Below are positions 1 to 5,416 of a stretch of 5,841 nt of DNA, in pieces. The notes beneath the pieces are model-generated. The model saw only the letters and a program-made list of their open reading frames with translations, searched no databases and was not told the origin of the DNA. A program made the translations under genes and the position numbers. Within the stretch, counting starts at the first letter, position 1. Each line of letters starts with the position of its first letter. This stretch comes from DATCJU01 sp036562635 (GTDB lineage: Bacteria > Actinomycetota > Actinomycetes > Mycobacteriales > Pseudonocardiaceae): NCBI GenBank assembly GCA_036562635.1, contig DATCJU010000003.1:1-5841 (forward strand). Direction: 5' to 3'.

Positions 1-173
1 ACCACGTGCGCCCGACCCAACAGGCCCGCCTGCCCGTGCTGCTGGACGGCCACCGGATGGTGCTGGGCCTGGCTGACTGCGGCGCCCTCTGCCCACCCCC
101 GTCCTCACCGGAGTCGATGCGGCGGCCACTGCCGCGCTGCCGCTACTGCACAGAAAGGAACCGAACCCCGTGA
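1..173 (+). CDS. C-terminal end of a Cys-rich (zinc-ribbon-like) hypothetical protein, partial
   Basis: The frame starting at base 3 is open from the left edge to a TGA at 171-173, leaving 56 residues of an unknown protein. The visible tail holds four cysteines in two knuckles: Cys-x3-Cys in ADCGALC (residues 26 and 30 of the visible part) and Cys-x2-Cys in PRCRYC (46 and 49). That is compatible with a small zinc-binding fold. The stop overlaps the start of the next gene (GTGATG, 170-175), so the two are probably translationally coupled. Small Cys-rich proteins of this sort are common among accessory genes of actinomycetes, but I do not recognise a named family. The start and any N-terminal domain lie outside the window. 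Confidence 0.55.
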   Translation, partial: HVRPTQQARLPVLLDGHRMVLGLADCGALCPPPSSPESMRRPLPRCRYCTERNRTP

Positions 174-463
174 TGCTCACCCTCGCCCTGACCGGCCTGG
201 GCATGGCCGCCTCCGGCGCGCTGTTGTGCGCCCTGGCCGCCCGCCTGGACCACCCACCCCACCGCACCGACACCACCATCCGGGCCAGGGCCAGGGCCCG
301 CCGGGCCGGCACCCTCACCGTCGCCCAACTGATCGCCCGCCTGGAACACGAGTACGCCACCCGCACCACCGGCCACCACCGACGCCCACCCTGTCCTCAT
401 CGGCGCAGGCCTGCCATGGCCGTGCCCGCCGGACGTCTTCTGGCGGAAGCAGGTCGGGGATGA
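170..463 (+). CDS. Small hypothetical protein with one N-terminal membrane helix
   Basis: This gene encodes 97 residues. Residues 3-24 form one hydrophobic segment (LTLALTGLGMAASGALLCAL), which looks like an uncleaved membrane anchor. A basic, Arg-rich stretch follows (about 37-45), then a short predicted helix, TVAQLIARLEHEYATR (about 49-64), and a Pro/Arg/His-rich tail. The GTG at 170 overlaps the preceding stop, and AAAGGAA at 154-160 gives a ribosome site at workable distance. An ATG at 173 is an equally possible start. The basic stretch right after the helix suggests an inside-facing C-terminus. No enzymatic motif is visible. Proteins of this build occur beside actinomycete mobile-element or regulatory genes, but the function is unknown. 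The disordered, low-complexity tail lowers confidence in the exact 3' end. Confidence 0.55.
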   Translation: MMLTLALTGLGMAASGALLCALAARLDHPPHRTDTTIRARARARRAGTLTVAQLIARLEHEYATRTTGHHRRPPCPHRRRPAMAVPAGRLLAEAGRG

Positions 464-485
464 CCGAATCGACCTGAGCGACCTG

Positions 486-580
486 CGAGGAACCTGATGA
501 CTCAGGCCGTGTGCCGTGTTCCTCGACGGTGCGTGGACCGTGCCGAGAACCTGCCCTCTGGAAGCGGCGTGGACCAGAGG
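486..580. repeat. Two inverted repeats in the convergent gap between the small + gene and the YdcF gene
   Basis: CGAGGAAC (486-493) pairs perfectly with GTTCCTCG (518-525). Within the loop, CCTGA (493-497) can pair with TCAGG (502-506) as an alternative fold. Further on, CCTCTGG (555-561) pairs with CCAGAGG (574-580) across a 12-nt loop. The gap (464-640) separates convergent genes, so these could act as T-tract-less terminators, which are common in actinomycetes. The stems are short, so this is only a suggestion. Confidence 0.3.
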
Positions 581-640
581 CGACATGCCGGCAGTCCGGG
601 CTTGCTCCGCGGTAGGGCTCAGCGGGGCGTAAGCCGCAGG

Positions 641-1309
641 CTAGGTGGTGATCAGGCGGCTGGTGTACCCGGCGTCGACCAGGCGTGTGAAGGCCCGGTG
701 CACGTGCTCGGGGACGTCCTGGGGGACGGCGAAGCCGCGTTCGGCGTAGACGGTGATGCGTTGGGTGTCGCCGACGAGCATGTTGATGACGCGGTCCACG
801 TCGCCGATGCTCTCGATGTACTCCTCCAGCGGCAGCGGACGGGACGCGCAGACGACCTCGACCTCGGGCCAGAGCCTGCGGCAGGTGGCGTAGGCGCGAC
901 GCTGCTGGTAGGGGCGGGAGATGAGCATGACGGACCGCACCGGAACGCCCTTCTCGGCCAGCAGCTGCCGGGTCAGGGTGATGTTCTGGCCCGTGTTGGT
1001 CGCTTCCGGTTCGACCAGGATCGCCTCGTCGGGTACGCCCAGTTCCAGGGCGTGCTCGCGGTAGTGCACCGCCTCCCCGCGGGGAAACCGGTCGATGGTC
1101 GTCGGGGCGTTGGCCCCGGTGAAGACGATCAGAGGGAAGACACCGCGCAGGTACAGCTCGGCGGTGAAGGTGGCCACGCCGAGGTCGTGACTGCCCAGGC
1201 CGATGCCCACGTCGCACGGCCGGATCTCGTGGTGCATGTGGTGGAAGTCCCACAGGGTGCGCACGTCGTCGGCGAGCGCGGCCGGCAGTGTCGTGCTCTG
1301 GGTAGACAT
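641..1309 (-). CDS. YdcF/DUF218 family (ElyC/SanA/YdcF) protein, soluble form
   Basis: This gene encodes 222 residues. The DUF218/YdcF signature is clear: a Rossmann-like GLGSHD motif (37-42), FTGANAPTT (63-71), then GEAVHYREHALELGVP (78-93), ILVEPEATNTGQNI (97-110) and SRPYQQRRAYAT (131-142). These correspond to the family's conserved E-A-Y...GVP...E-x-x-S/T-x-N-T-x-x-N and R-A blocks. There is no signal peptide or membrane helix, so it is probably cytoplasmic, unlike ElyC and SanA. The biochemical role of the family is poorly defined; E. coli YdcF has been reported to bind S-adenosylmethionine. The ATG at 1309 is supported by GAAGGAG (1315-1321), 5 nt upstream. It lies 23 nt downstream of the GntR-type gene and surely shares its transcript. 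Family assignment is firm; the substrate and any link to the peptide cluster are unknown. Confidence 0.88.
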   Translation of the reverse strand: MSTQSTTLPAALADDVRTLWDFHHMHHEIRPCDVGIGLGSHDLGVATFTAELYLRGVFPLIVFTGANAPTTIDRFPRGEAVHYREHALELGVPDEAILVEPEATNTGQNITLTRQLLAEKGVPVRSVMLISRPYQQRRAYATCRRLWPEVEVVCASRPLPLEEYIESIGDVDRVINMLVGDTQRITVYAERGFAVPQDVPEHVHRAFTRLVDAGYTSRLITT

Positions 1310-1332
1310 CGGGGCTCCTTCGGCGTCGGTGT

Positions 1333-2100
1333 CTAGTCGGGAATCCGGAAGCTGTAGGTCCAGGAGAAGCGGCTGGCGGCATGAATGCCGCGAGCGAACT
1401 CCACCGGCCGACTGTCCTTGGTGAAGGTCCGGCGCTGCAGCACCATGACTGGTTCACCGGCGGGCAACTGCAGCAGCTCGATCTCTTCCGGGGTGGGCAT
1501 GCGCGCGTGAATGGTCTCGGTGATGTGGTCGGGCTCAAGGCCTTGCAGTGTGAGGACGGCGAAGCCGCCGCCGGGACCAGCCGGCCCGGGGCGAGGGTCA
1601 ACCAATGGCGTGCCCTCCACATCTTCGATGCGGTAGTAGCTCGTGAGCGTGTGTGTCGGCGTTTCCCCGTCCTTCACCAGCCGTGCTCGCTCATAAACCG
1701 CCGTCCCAGGCTCGATACCGAGCGCTTCGGCAACTTCGGCGTCCGCGTTGACCACCCGCACGGTCTGGGTCTGGTCCGTGACCTTCCACGGCCGCCCTGA
1801 GGCTTCCCGGTCAGCAGCGAACGCGACCAGGCCGAACTTCCACTTGCTCCGGGCGTAGCGCTCTACACCCAGGCGCTTCATCGGCGGGCGAGAGCGCACC
1901 ACGGTCCCCCGTCGCCGGACTGGCGTCACCAGGCCTTCGGCCTCCAGCAGTCCGACCGCCTTACGCACGGTGTGCACGTTGACGCCGTACTGGTGCGCCA
2001 ACTCGGCCTGTTTGGGCAGCGTGCTCTCCGGCGGGTAGTCGCCGCGCTGGATGGCCTCGCGCAGCACACCCGCGAGCTCTCGGTAGCCCATGCTGCCCAT
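1333..2100 (-). CDS. GntR-family (HutC subfamily) transcriptional regulator with UTRA domain
   Basis: This gene encodes 255 residues, normal for the subfamily. The N-terminal winged helix-turn-helix spans about 6-69. It includes LPKQAELAHQYGVNVHTVRK (28-47, recognition helix around NVHTVRKAV) and the wing RRRGTVV (62-68). The rest (about 75-250) is a UTRA ligand-binding domain. It shows the usual R-A-R-L-V...DGETPTHTLTSYY block (138-156), the ETIHARMPTPEEIELLQL helix (195-212) and the closing QRRTF...RPVEFARGIHAA (222-242). UTRA domains bind small effectors such as sugars, amino-acid derivatives or fatty acids, and the effector here cannot be told. AGGAGG at 2105-2110 lies 4 nt before ATG 2100 and 13 nt before the internal ATG at 2091, so Met4 is an alternative start. 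It is divergent from the rightward unit, with palindromic boxes between them, which suggests autoregulation plus control of that unit. Confidence 0.92.
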   Translation of the reverse strand: MGSMGYRELAGVLREAIQRGDYPPESTLPKQAELAHQYGVNVHTVRKAVGLLEAEGLVTPVRRRGTVVRSRPPMKRLGVERYARSKWKFGLVAFAADREASGRPWKVTDQTQTVRVVNADAEVAEALGIEPGTAVYERARLVKDGETPTHTLTSYYRIEDVEGTPLVDPRPGPAGPGGGFAVLTLQGLEPDHITETIHARMPTPEEIELLQLPAGEPVMVLQRRTFTKDSRPVEFARGIHAASRFSWTYSFRIPD

Positions 2101-2170
2101 CTCTCCTCCTCGCCCGCCCTCGATAACCCTATCCCTACCTCGCTCTACCTGCGGAAATACCCGTTAGTTG

Positions 2171-2178
2171 TATCTCTA
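2171..2178 (+). promoter_or_regulatory. Distal TATCTCTA box (probable GntR half-site)
   Basis: TATCTCTA at 2171-2178 is identical to the box at 2213-2220. The two start 42 bp apart, about four turns of B-DNA, so both would face the same side of the helix. It abuts the rightward -35-like TTGACG (2179-2184). Cooperative binding or looping by the GntR-family protein is an inference. Confidence 0.45.
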
Positions 2179-2204
2179 TTGACGGAGGCGGTCGCCAAAT
2201 GTTC

Positions 2205-2228
2205 GATAGAGATATCTCTAAAGAGATC
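2205..2228. promoter_or_regulatory. Palindromic operator candidate for the GntR/UTRA regulator
   Basis: TAGAGATATCTCTA at 2207-2220 is a perfect 14-bp palindrome. It is followed at once by a second, overlapping inverted repeat, ATCTCT-AA-AGAGAT (2214-2227). The same half-site is therefore used twice, so two dimers could bind in tandem or compete. A related, degenerate copy, GAGGTATCTC (2246-2255), differs from the palindrome centre GAGATATCTC by one base. HutC-type regulators normally bind short palindromes next to their own gene, so this is the best operator candidate. Binding has not been shown. Confidence 0.6.
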
Positions 2229-2300
2229 GGGGTAGGTGGCGATGCGAGGTATCTCGATGAACCCCGGCGGTCACCGGTTGACGGTCACGAAGGCAGCACA

Positions 2301-2687
2301 ATGACAACCGGCTGGGCACATCACTCTCCGACCCGCACGGCGCACGCCTTGCACGACCAGCCCGTCGGACACTCCCAGGTCCGTACTTGGTGTGACCAGG
2401 TGCTCTTGACAGGCGACCTGAGGCCGTTCGACACCGACACGACCGGGGACCCGGTGTGCTTCCGCTGCCTGGCCAGCGCGCCGCTGCCGTACGCCCCAGC
2501 GGAGCTACCCCGCCTCACGCAGACCCCTGTCCGCCTTGTATCTGCCCGGCCCCCAGGGCAGGTGCGCTCCCCAAGGACGGACGGGCCTAGTCCATGGCCT
2601 GCTTCAGGTGCCCCGACCTCCCCGGGCGGGCCTCATCTCACGGACCACCTGGTCAACCGGACCGGGCAAGGAAGGAGGGAACACGTT
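2301..2687 (+). other. Zinc-ribbon-like reading frame (C-x21-C-x2-C) with no stop, open into the RiPP precursor
   Basis: From ATG 2301 (GAAGG at 2289-2293, 7 nt upstream) the frame reads a small protein rich in His and Cys. HALHDQPVGH is followed by TWCDQVLLTGDLRPFD, then VCFRCLA. The cysteines are spaced C-x21-C-x2-C with several His before them, like the short zinc-ribbon-like hypothetical proteins common in actinomycetes. Codon third positions are strongly G/C to about 2500 and then become ordinary, as if real coding ends near CFRCLASAPLP. There is no stop: the frame continues through a low-complexity Pro/Ser/Arg stretch into the precursor at 2688 and ends at 3041. Three readings are possible: a gene that lost its stop, a true 246-residue fusion, or chance openness. 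The strong ribosome site before 2688 favours a separate precursor start. No function is claimed. Confidence 0.4.
2672..2679 (+). promoter_or_regulatory. Strong ribosome binding site that sets the precursor start
   Basis: AAGGAGGG at 2672-2679 lies 8 nt before ATG 2688. It is the best Shine-Dalgarno match near any rightward start in the window. It argues that the precursor is translated from 2688 rather than only as the tail of the longer open frame, and that it is made in larger amounts than the two coupled enzymes. Confidence 0.75.
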
Positions 2688-3041
2688 ATGTCAGCTGTCG
2701 GGTTTGCTCTCGACCCGATCGCGTCATACAGCGGGCAGGTTCCGTTGGCCCCGCCCGCTAATGCTCCACTGTCGCAGGATGTGCCGTCCCCGGTGGGTGT
2801 GCGGCCGTGGGGCCTGCGCACCCTGCGTACTGCCTCGGGTGAGGCCGGGGAGTGGATGGGATGGAGCTACGACCACGAGGAGCAGGTCGCCGTTGACGCC
2901 ACCGGGCGGCCGGTGGTGGATCGGGTGATCGCGGGGCCGCCGACCGCCTACACCACGTCGTCGGTGGACGGTGAGGATCCGCCGTCCAGTGAGGACTGGG
3001 TCAACGACTTCACCCCCGACGACCCCGGGTTGCCAGCGTGA
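2688..3041 (+). CDS. Graspetide (ATP-grasp-modified RiPP) precursor peptide
   Basis: This gene encodes 117 residues. The leader carries blocks I associate with ATP-grasp-target precursors (TIGR04186-like, from memory): RPWGLRTLR (39-47), then YDHEEQVAVDATGRPVVD (61-78). The first 35 residues look like a low-complexity N-terminal extension. The tail from about residue 83 is the likely core. It has a hydroxyl-rich arm (T86, T89, T90, S91, S92), a D94-G95 turn, then an acidic arm (E96, D97, E102, D103, D107, D111, D112). That is the pattern needed for side-chain Thr/Ser-to-Asp/Glu esters forming a stem-loop. D94-G95 is the best aspartimide site, because Gly follows the Asp. No Lys is present in the tail, so esters rather than amides are expected. 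The TGA overlaps the ligase start (GTGA, 3038-3041). An internal GTG at 2793 has no ribosome site. Core boundaries and linkages are inferred. Confidence 0.82.
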   Translation: MSAVGFALDPIASYSGQVPLAPPANAPLSQDVPSPVGVRPWGLRTLRTASGEAGEWMGWSYDHEEQVAVDATGRPVVDRVIAGPPTAYTTSSVDGEDPPSSEDWVNDFTPDDPGLPA

Positions 3042-4000
3042 CGGTTCTGATCCTGGCGGATGAGCTGGACATCGCCGCGGACCACATGGTGCGCGTCCTG
3101 CGTGACCGTGGGGTCGGTGTGTGCCGGATTGATACCGCCTGGTTCCCCTCGCAGCTCGGCCTCCGCGCCGAGCTGCGAGGGGGTCGCTGGGTGGGGGAGC
3201 TGCGCACACCTCGGCGAGTGCTGGACCTGGAGGCGGTGCGGGCGGTGTGGTACCGCAGCCCGGCGGCGTTCCGGTTCCCGGCGGAGCTGTCGCCGACAGA
3301 ACGGCGGCACGCCTATACCGAGGCCAAGTTGGGGCTGGGTGGGGTGCTGGTGTCATTGCCGGTGCGGTGGGTCAACCACCCGCACCGGTTGGCCGATGCC
3401 GTCTACAAACCGGCGCAGCTGGTCACTGCTGCTCGGTGCGGGCTGGCCGTGCCACCCACGCTGGTCACCAATGAGCCGGACGCGGTGCGATCCTTCGCCG
3501 GGCAAGCGCCGGATGGTGTGGTCACCAAGATGTTCGGTGCCGCGACCGTGGGCGAGGAAGGGCGTCGGAAGGTGGCGTTCACCCGGGTCGTCACCCCGGA
3601 TGAGCTGGCGGATCTGCGCGGGGTCGAGGTGACCGCTCACCAGTTCCAGCACTGGATCGACAAGGCATACGACGCGCGCGTGATCGCCGTGGGGGAGCGC
3701 TTGTTCGGCTTTGCCATCCACGCCGGCACCGCGGAAGCCCGGGTGGACTTCCGCAACGACTACCAGGCCCTGCGTTATGAGGTGCTGGAGCCGCCAGCAG
3801 AGGTGGCTACCGGTATCAGGCGCTACCTGAACGCTTTCGGTCTGCTGTATGGGGCGCTGGACTTCGTCGTCACCGCAGACGGGCGTTGGATCTTCCTGGA
3901 GTGCAACCCGGGTGGCCAGTATGGGTGGCTGGAAGCACAGACCGGGGTGCCGATCACTACCGCGTTGGCCGATCTGCTTGCGGAAGGACACACCGCATGA
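3038..4000 (+). CDS. ATP-grasp graspetide maturase (peptide macrocyclase, SAV_5884/TIGR04187-like)
   Basis: This gene encodes 320 residues, full length for microviridin-type ligases. The pre-ATP-grasp domain includes RAVWYRSPAAFRFP (68-81), matching the family's WYR-P block. NHPHRLADAVYKPAQLVTA (113-131) and GLAVPPTLVTNEP (135-147) are near-diagnostic for these maturases. ATP-binding lysines are likely K124 and K164 (VVTKMFG). A further block, HWIDKAYDARVIAVGERLFG (205-224), includes R214. The metal-binding end of the fold is LDFVVTADGRW (274-284) and LECNPGGQYGWLEAQTG (287-303), with D275, E288 and N290 as probable Mg ligands. The enzyme should phosphorylate Asp/Glu side chains of the precursor and let Thr/Ser hydroxyls attack. 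It starts on a GTG overlapping the precursor stop without a clear ribosome site, so it depends on translational coupling. It also overlaps the methyltransferase start by 4 bp. No key residue looks missing. Confidence 0.93.
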   Translation: MTVLILADELDIAADHMVRVLRDRGVGVCRIDTAWFPSQLGLRAELRGGRWVGELRTPRRVLDLEAVRAVWYRSPAAFRFPAELSPTERRHAYTEAKLGLGGVLVSLPVRWVNHPHRLADAVYKPAQLVTAARCGLAVPPTLVTNEPDAVRSFAGQAPDGVVTKMFGAATVGEEGRRKVAFTRVVTPDELADLRGVEVTAHQFQHWIDKAYDARVIAVGERLFGFAIHAGTAEARVDFRNDYQALRYEVLEPPAEVATGIRRYLNAFGLLYGALDFVVTADGRWIFLECNPGGQYGWLEAQTGVPITTALADLLAEGHTA

Positions 4001-5133
4001 CCGTGACCCTGGCCGGTGAGGACCGAGCCGCACACCTGGTACACATCCTGCAGGAGAAAGGCGCGCTCCATAGCTCCGAGTGGGCGCGGGCGGTGGCGGA
4101 GGTGCCCCGGCATGTGTTCGTGCCCCGCTTCTATGAGCAGGTGTGTGGGTCCTGGCGGCTGGTCGACAGCGCCAACCCCACGCAACGGGACCGCTGGCTC
4201 GACGCGGTGTACTCGGACACGGGGCTGACCATCGCCCTGGACCCCGAGAGCCGAGACCAGATCTCCTCCAGCAGCCAGCCCGCACTGATGGTGCGGATGC
4301 TGGAAGCCCTGGACCTCCAGGACGGACAGCGAGTGCTGGAGATCGGCACCGGCACCGGATACAACGCTGGCCTGCTGTGCCACCGGCTCGGCGACGAACG
4401 GGTGTACTCGGTGGACGTCGAACCCGATCTGGTCCAGGCCGCGCGAGACCGGCTGGCCCTCCTGGGCTACCACCCCACCCTGGCGGCGTGTGACGGAGCG
4501 GGTGGACTACCCGAGTACGCCCCGTATGACCGGATCATCGCCACCTGCTCGGTCCCGGGGGTGCCGTGGGCGTGGGCCCGGCAGCTGGTCGACGGGGGCC
4601 TGCTGCTGGCCGACGTCAAGGTCGGCCCGTACGCGGGGAACCTGGTGCTGCTGCGCCGCCGCGGCGACGAACTGACCGGCCACTTCCTGCCGAAATGGGC
4701 TGGGTTCATGGGAATCCGCCGCCCCGGACCACCCCCACCGCGGGGCCAGGCCGACACCCCGGTGGCGTGCATCCGGCACACCACGTTGCCTGCCCTGCCC
4801 TGGGAGAACCTGCCCGCGTGGTTCTTGGCCCAGCTGGCCATCCGCACACCGGTTTCCTTCGGGTACGTGCTGAACCCGAACACCGGCCAGCCCTCCCACG
4901 CCCGATACACCACGGCAGACGGCTCGTGGTGCGACGTGGCCCTGGACGGTGGCGAGGAAGGCCGTGTGGTCCGAGAAGGCGGGCCACGTCCACTGTGGGC
5001 ACTGGTTGAGGCCGGGTTCCTACGGTGGCGGGAGGCCGGCAAGCCCGGCTGGGAGCGGTTCGGGATGACCGCAACCGAGCATCGCCAATGGGTGTGGCTG
5101 GACGATCCCGAGCAGGTCGTGGCCGTGCTGTAG
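3997..5133 (+). CDS. PIMT-like O-methyltransferase of the ATP-grasp RiPP system (probable aspartimide-forming)
   Basis: This gene encodes 378 residues, well above the roughly 210 of housekeeping L-isoaspartyl methyltransferase. PIMT features come in order: VPRHVFVPRFY (36-46), the SSSSQPALMVRMLEAL substrate/active-site region (90-105, matching the S-x-P region of PIMTs), SAM motif I VLEIGTGTGYNAGLL (113-127), YSVDVEPDLVQAARDRL (137-153) and CDGAGGLPEYAPYDRIIAT (165-183). Residues from about 210 onward are a C-terminal extension of unknown fold, ending in a Trp-rich segment (GWERFG, RQWVWLDD). The relatives I recall (TIGR04188-like, and the fuscimiditide and amycolimiditide enzymes) methylate a normal Asp in the cross-linked peptide, which then cyclises to aspartimide. 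ATG 3997 is chosen because GGAAGGA (3982-3988) lies 8 nt upstream and ATGA overlaps the ligase stop. The frame is open further upstream to 3886, but that stretch lies inside the ligase. A pure repair role is unlikely in this operon. Confidence 0.9.
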   Translation: MTVTLAGEDRAAHLVHILQEKGALHSSEWARAVAEVPRHVFVPRFYEQVCGSWRLVDSANPTQRDRWLDAVYSDTGLTIALDPESRDQISSSSQPALMVRMLEALDLQDGQRVLEIGTGTGYNAGLLCHRLGDERVYSVDVEPDLVQAARDRLALLGYHPTLAACDGAGGLPEYAPYDRIIATCSVPGVPWAWARQLVDGGLLLADVKVGPYAGNLVLLRRRGDELTGHFLPKWAGFMGIRRPGPPPPRGQADTPVACIRHTTLPALPWENLPAWFLAQLAIRTPVSFGYVLNPNTGQPSHARYTTADGSWCDVALDGGEEGRVVREGGPRPLWALVEAGFLRWREAGKPGWERFGMTATEHRQWVWLDDPEQVVAVL

Positions 5134-5210
5134 GGAGAGATCGGCGGGCGGAGCCGAACGTCTCTGTGCGCACCCTGACGGAGCCCGCCTCCCCGGGCGC
5201 GTAGGCCGGT

Positions 5211-5252
5211 GCCGGTGCGAGGGACACCGCGGGGGCCGTCCCTCGTGCCGGC
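5211..5252 (+). terminator. Hairpin terminator candidate after the graspetide operon
   Basis: Bases 5211-5225 pair with 5238-5252 over 15 positions, two of them G-U wobbles in the RNA, around a 12-nt loop. It begins 78 nt after the methyltransferase stop. No T-run follows, which is usual for actinomycete terminators. It is the first strong structure downstream of the operon. A weaker inverted repeat, GGCGGGC (5143-5149) with GCCCGCC (5183-5189), precedes it. Confidence 0.5.
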
Positions 5253-5318
5253 TTCGGGGCGACAGAAGGTCCCCGCGCTCAGGTGCGGAAGCCTTCCGGC
5301 ATCCACGACGCCGGGAAG

Positions 5319-5374
5319 CCGTCGACCTCTCGACCGGTCGTGCTCGGCGGCACGGCCGGCCGAGAGGTCGACGG
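5319..5374. repeat. Long near-perfect inverted repeat (56-nt hairpin)
   Basis: Bases 5319-5332 pair perfectly with 5361-5374 (14 bp, including CGTCGACCTCTCG). After one A/C mismatch (5333/5360), bases 5334-5344 pair with 5349-5359 for 11 more positions (two T-G), leaving a 4-nt loop. A near-continuous 25-bp stem is unusual between genes. It could be a second terminator, a structured small RNA or a remnant of a mobile element. It reads the same on both strands, so direction is undecided. Confidence 0.6.
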
Positions 5375-5397
5375 TGGCAGGGGTCCCGCCGACCGCT

Positions 5398-5416
5398 GCG
5401 GCGCCGTCGGCGCCGC
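5398..5416. repeat. Short GC hairpin
   Basis: GCGGCGCC (5398-5405) pairs perfectly with GGCGCCGC (5409-5416) around a 3-nt loop. It sits 23 nt after the long hairpin. The role is unknown, and GC-rich DNA makes such small stems fairly common. Confidence 0.35.

Larger units (their letters stand above)
2101..2300. promoter_or_regulatory. Divergent control region between the GntR operon and the rightward unit
   Basis: This 200-bp stretch is visibly richer in A+T than its surroundings, especially 2123-2230, as expected of promoter DNA. Rightward, TTGACG at 2179-2184 is a good -35 match, but the -10 at proper spacing (TTCGAT, 2202-2207) is weak. Leftward, TTGGCG (complement of 2193-2198) with GATACA (complement of 2169-2174, 18-bp spacer) is a weak candidate. 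Both would overlap the repeated TATCTCTA boxes, so bound regulator could block both. Promoter elements here are guesses; only the region's role is well supported, by its divergent position. Confidence 0.5.

Noticed and set aside
497..1336. 279-codon plus-strand open frame across the YdcF gene
   Set aside because: It is a shadow frame: the minus strand encodes clear DUF218 motifs with a good ribosome site, while this translation is repetitive Val/Asp/Gly-rich sequence without motifs.
315..1622. 435-codon minus-strand open frame overlapping YdcF and the GntR gene in another phase
   Set aside because: It is Arg/Pro-rich, typical of an off-frame reading of high-GC coding DNA, and overlaps two firmly identified genes.
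2199..2300. In-frame upstream extension of the zinc-ribbon/precursor frame to an ATG at 2199
   Set aside because: The extension would translate the operator palindrome, has no ribosome site and lacks coding bias.
3886..3996. Upstream in-frame start for the methyltransferase at 3886
   Set aside because: It lies inside the ligase's Mg-binding region; ATG 3997, with GGAAGGA 8 nt upstream and the usual ATGA overlap, is clearly better.
3353..4285. 310-codon minus-strand open frame antisense to the ligase and methyltransferase
   Set aside because: It is antisense to conserved catalytic motifs of both enzymes and has no domain of its own.
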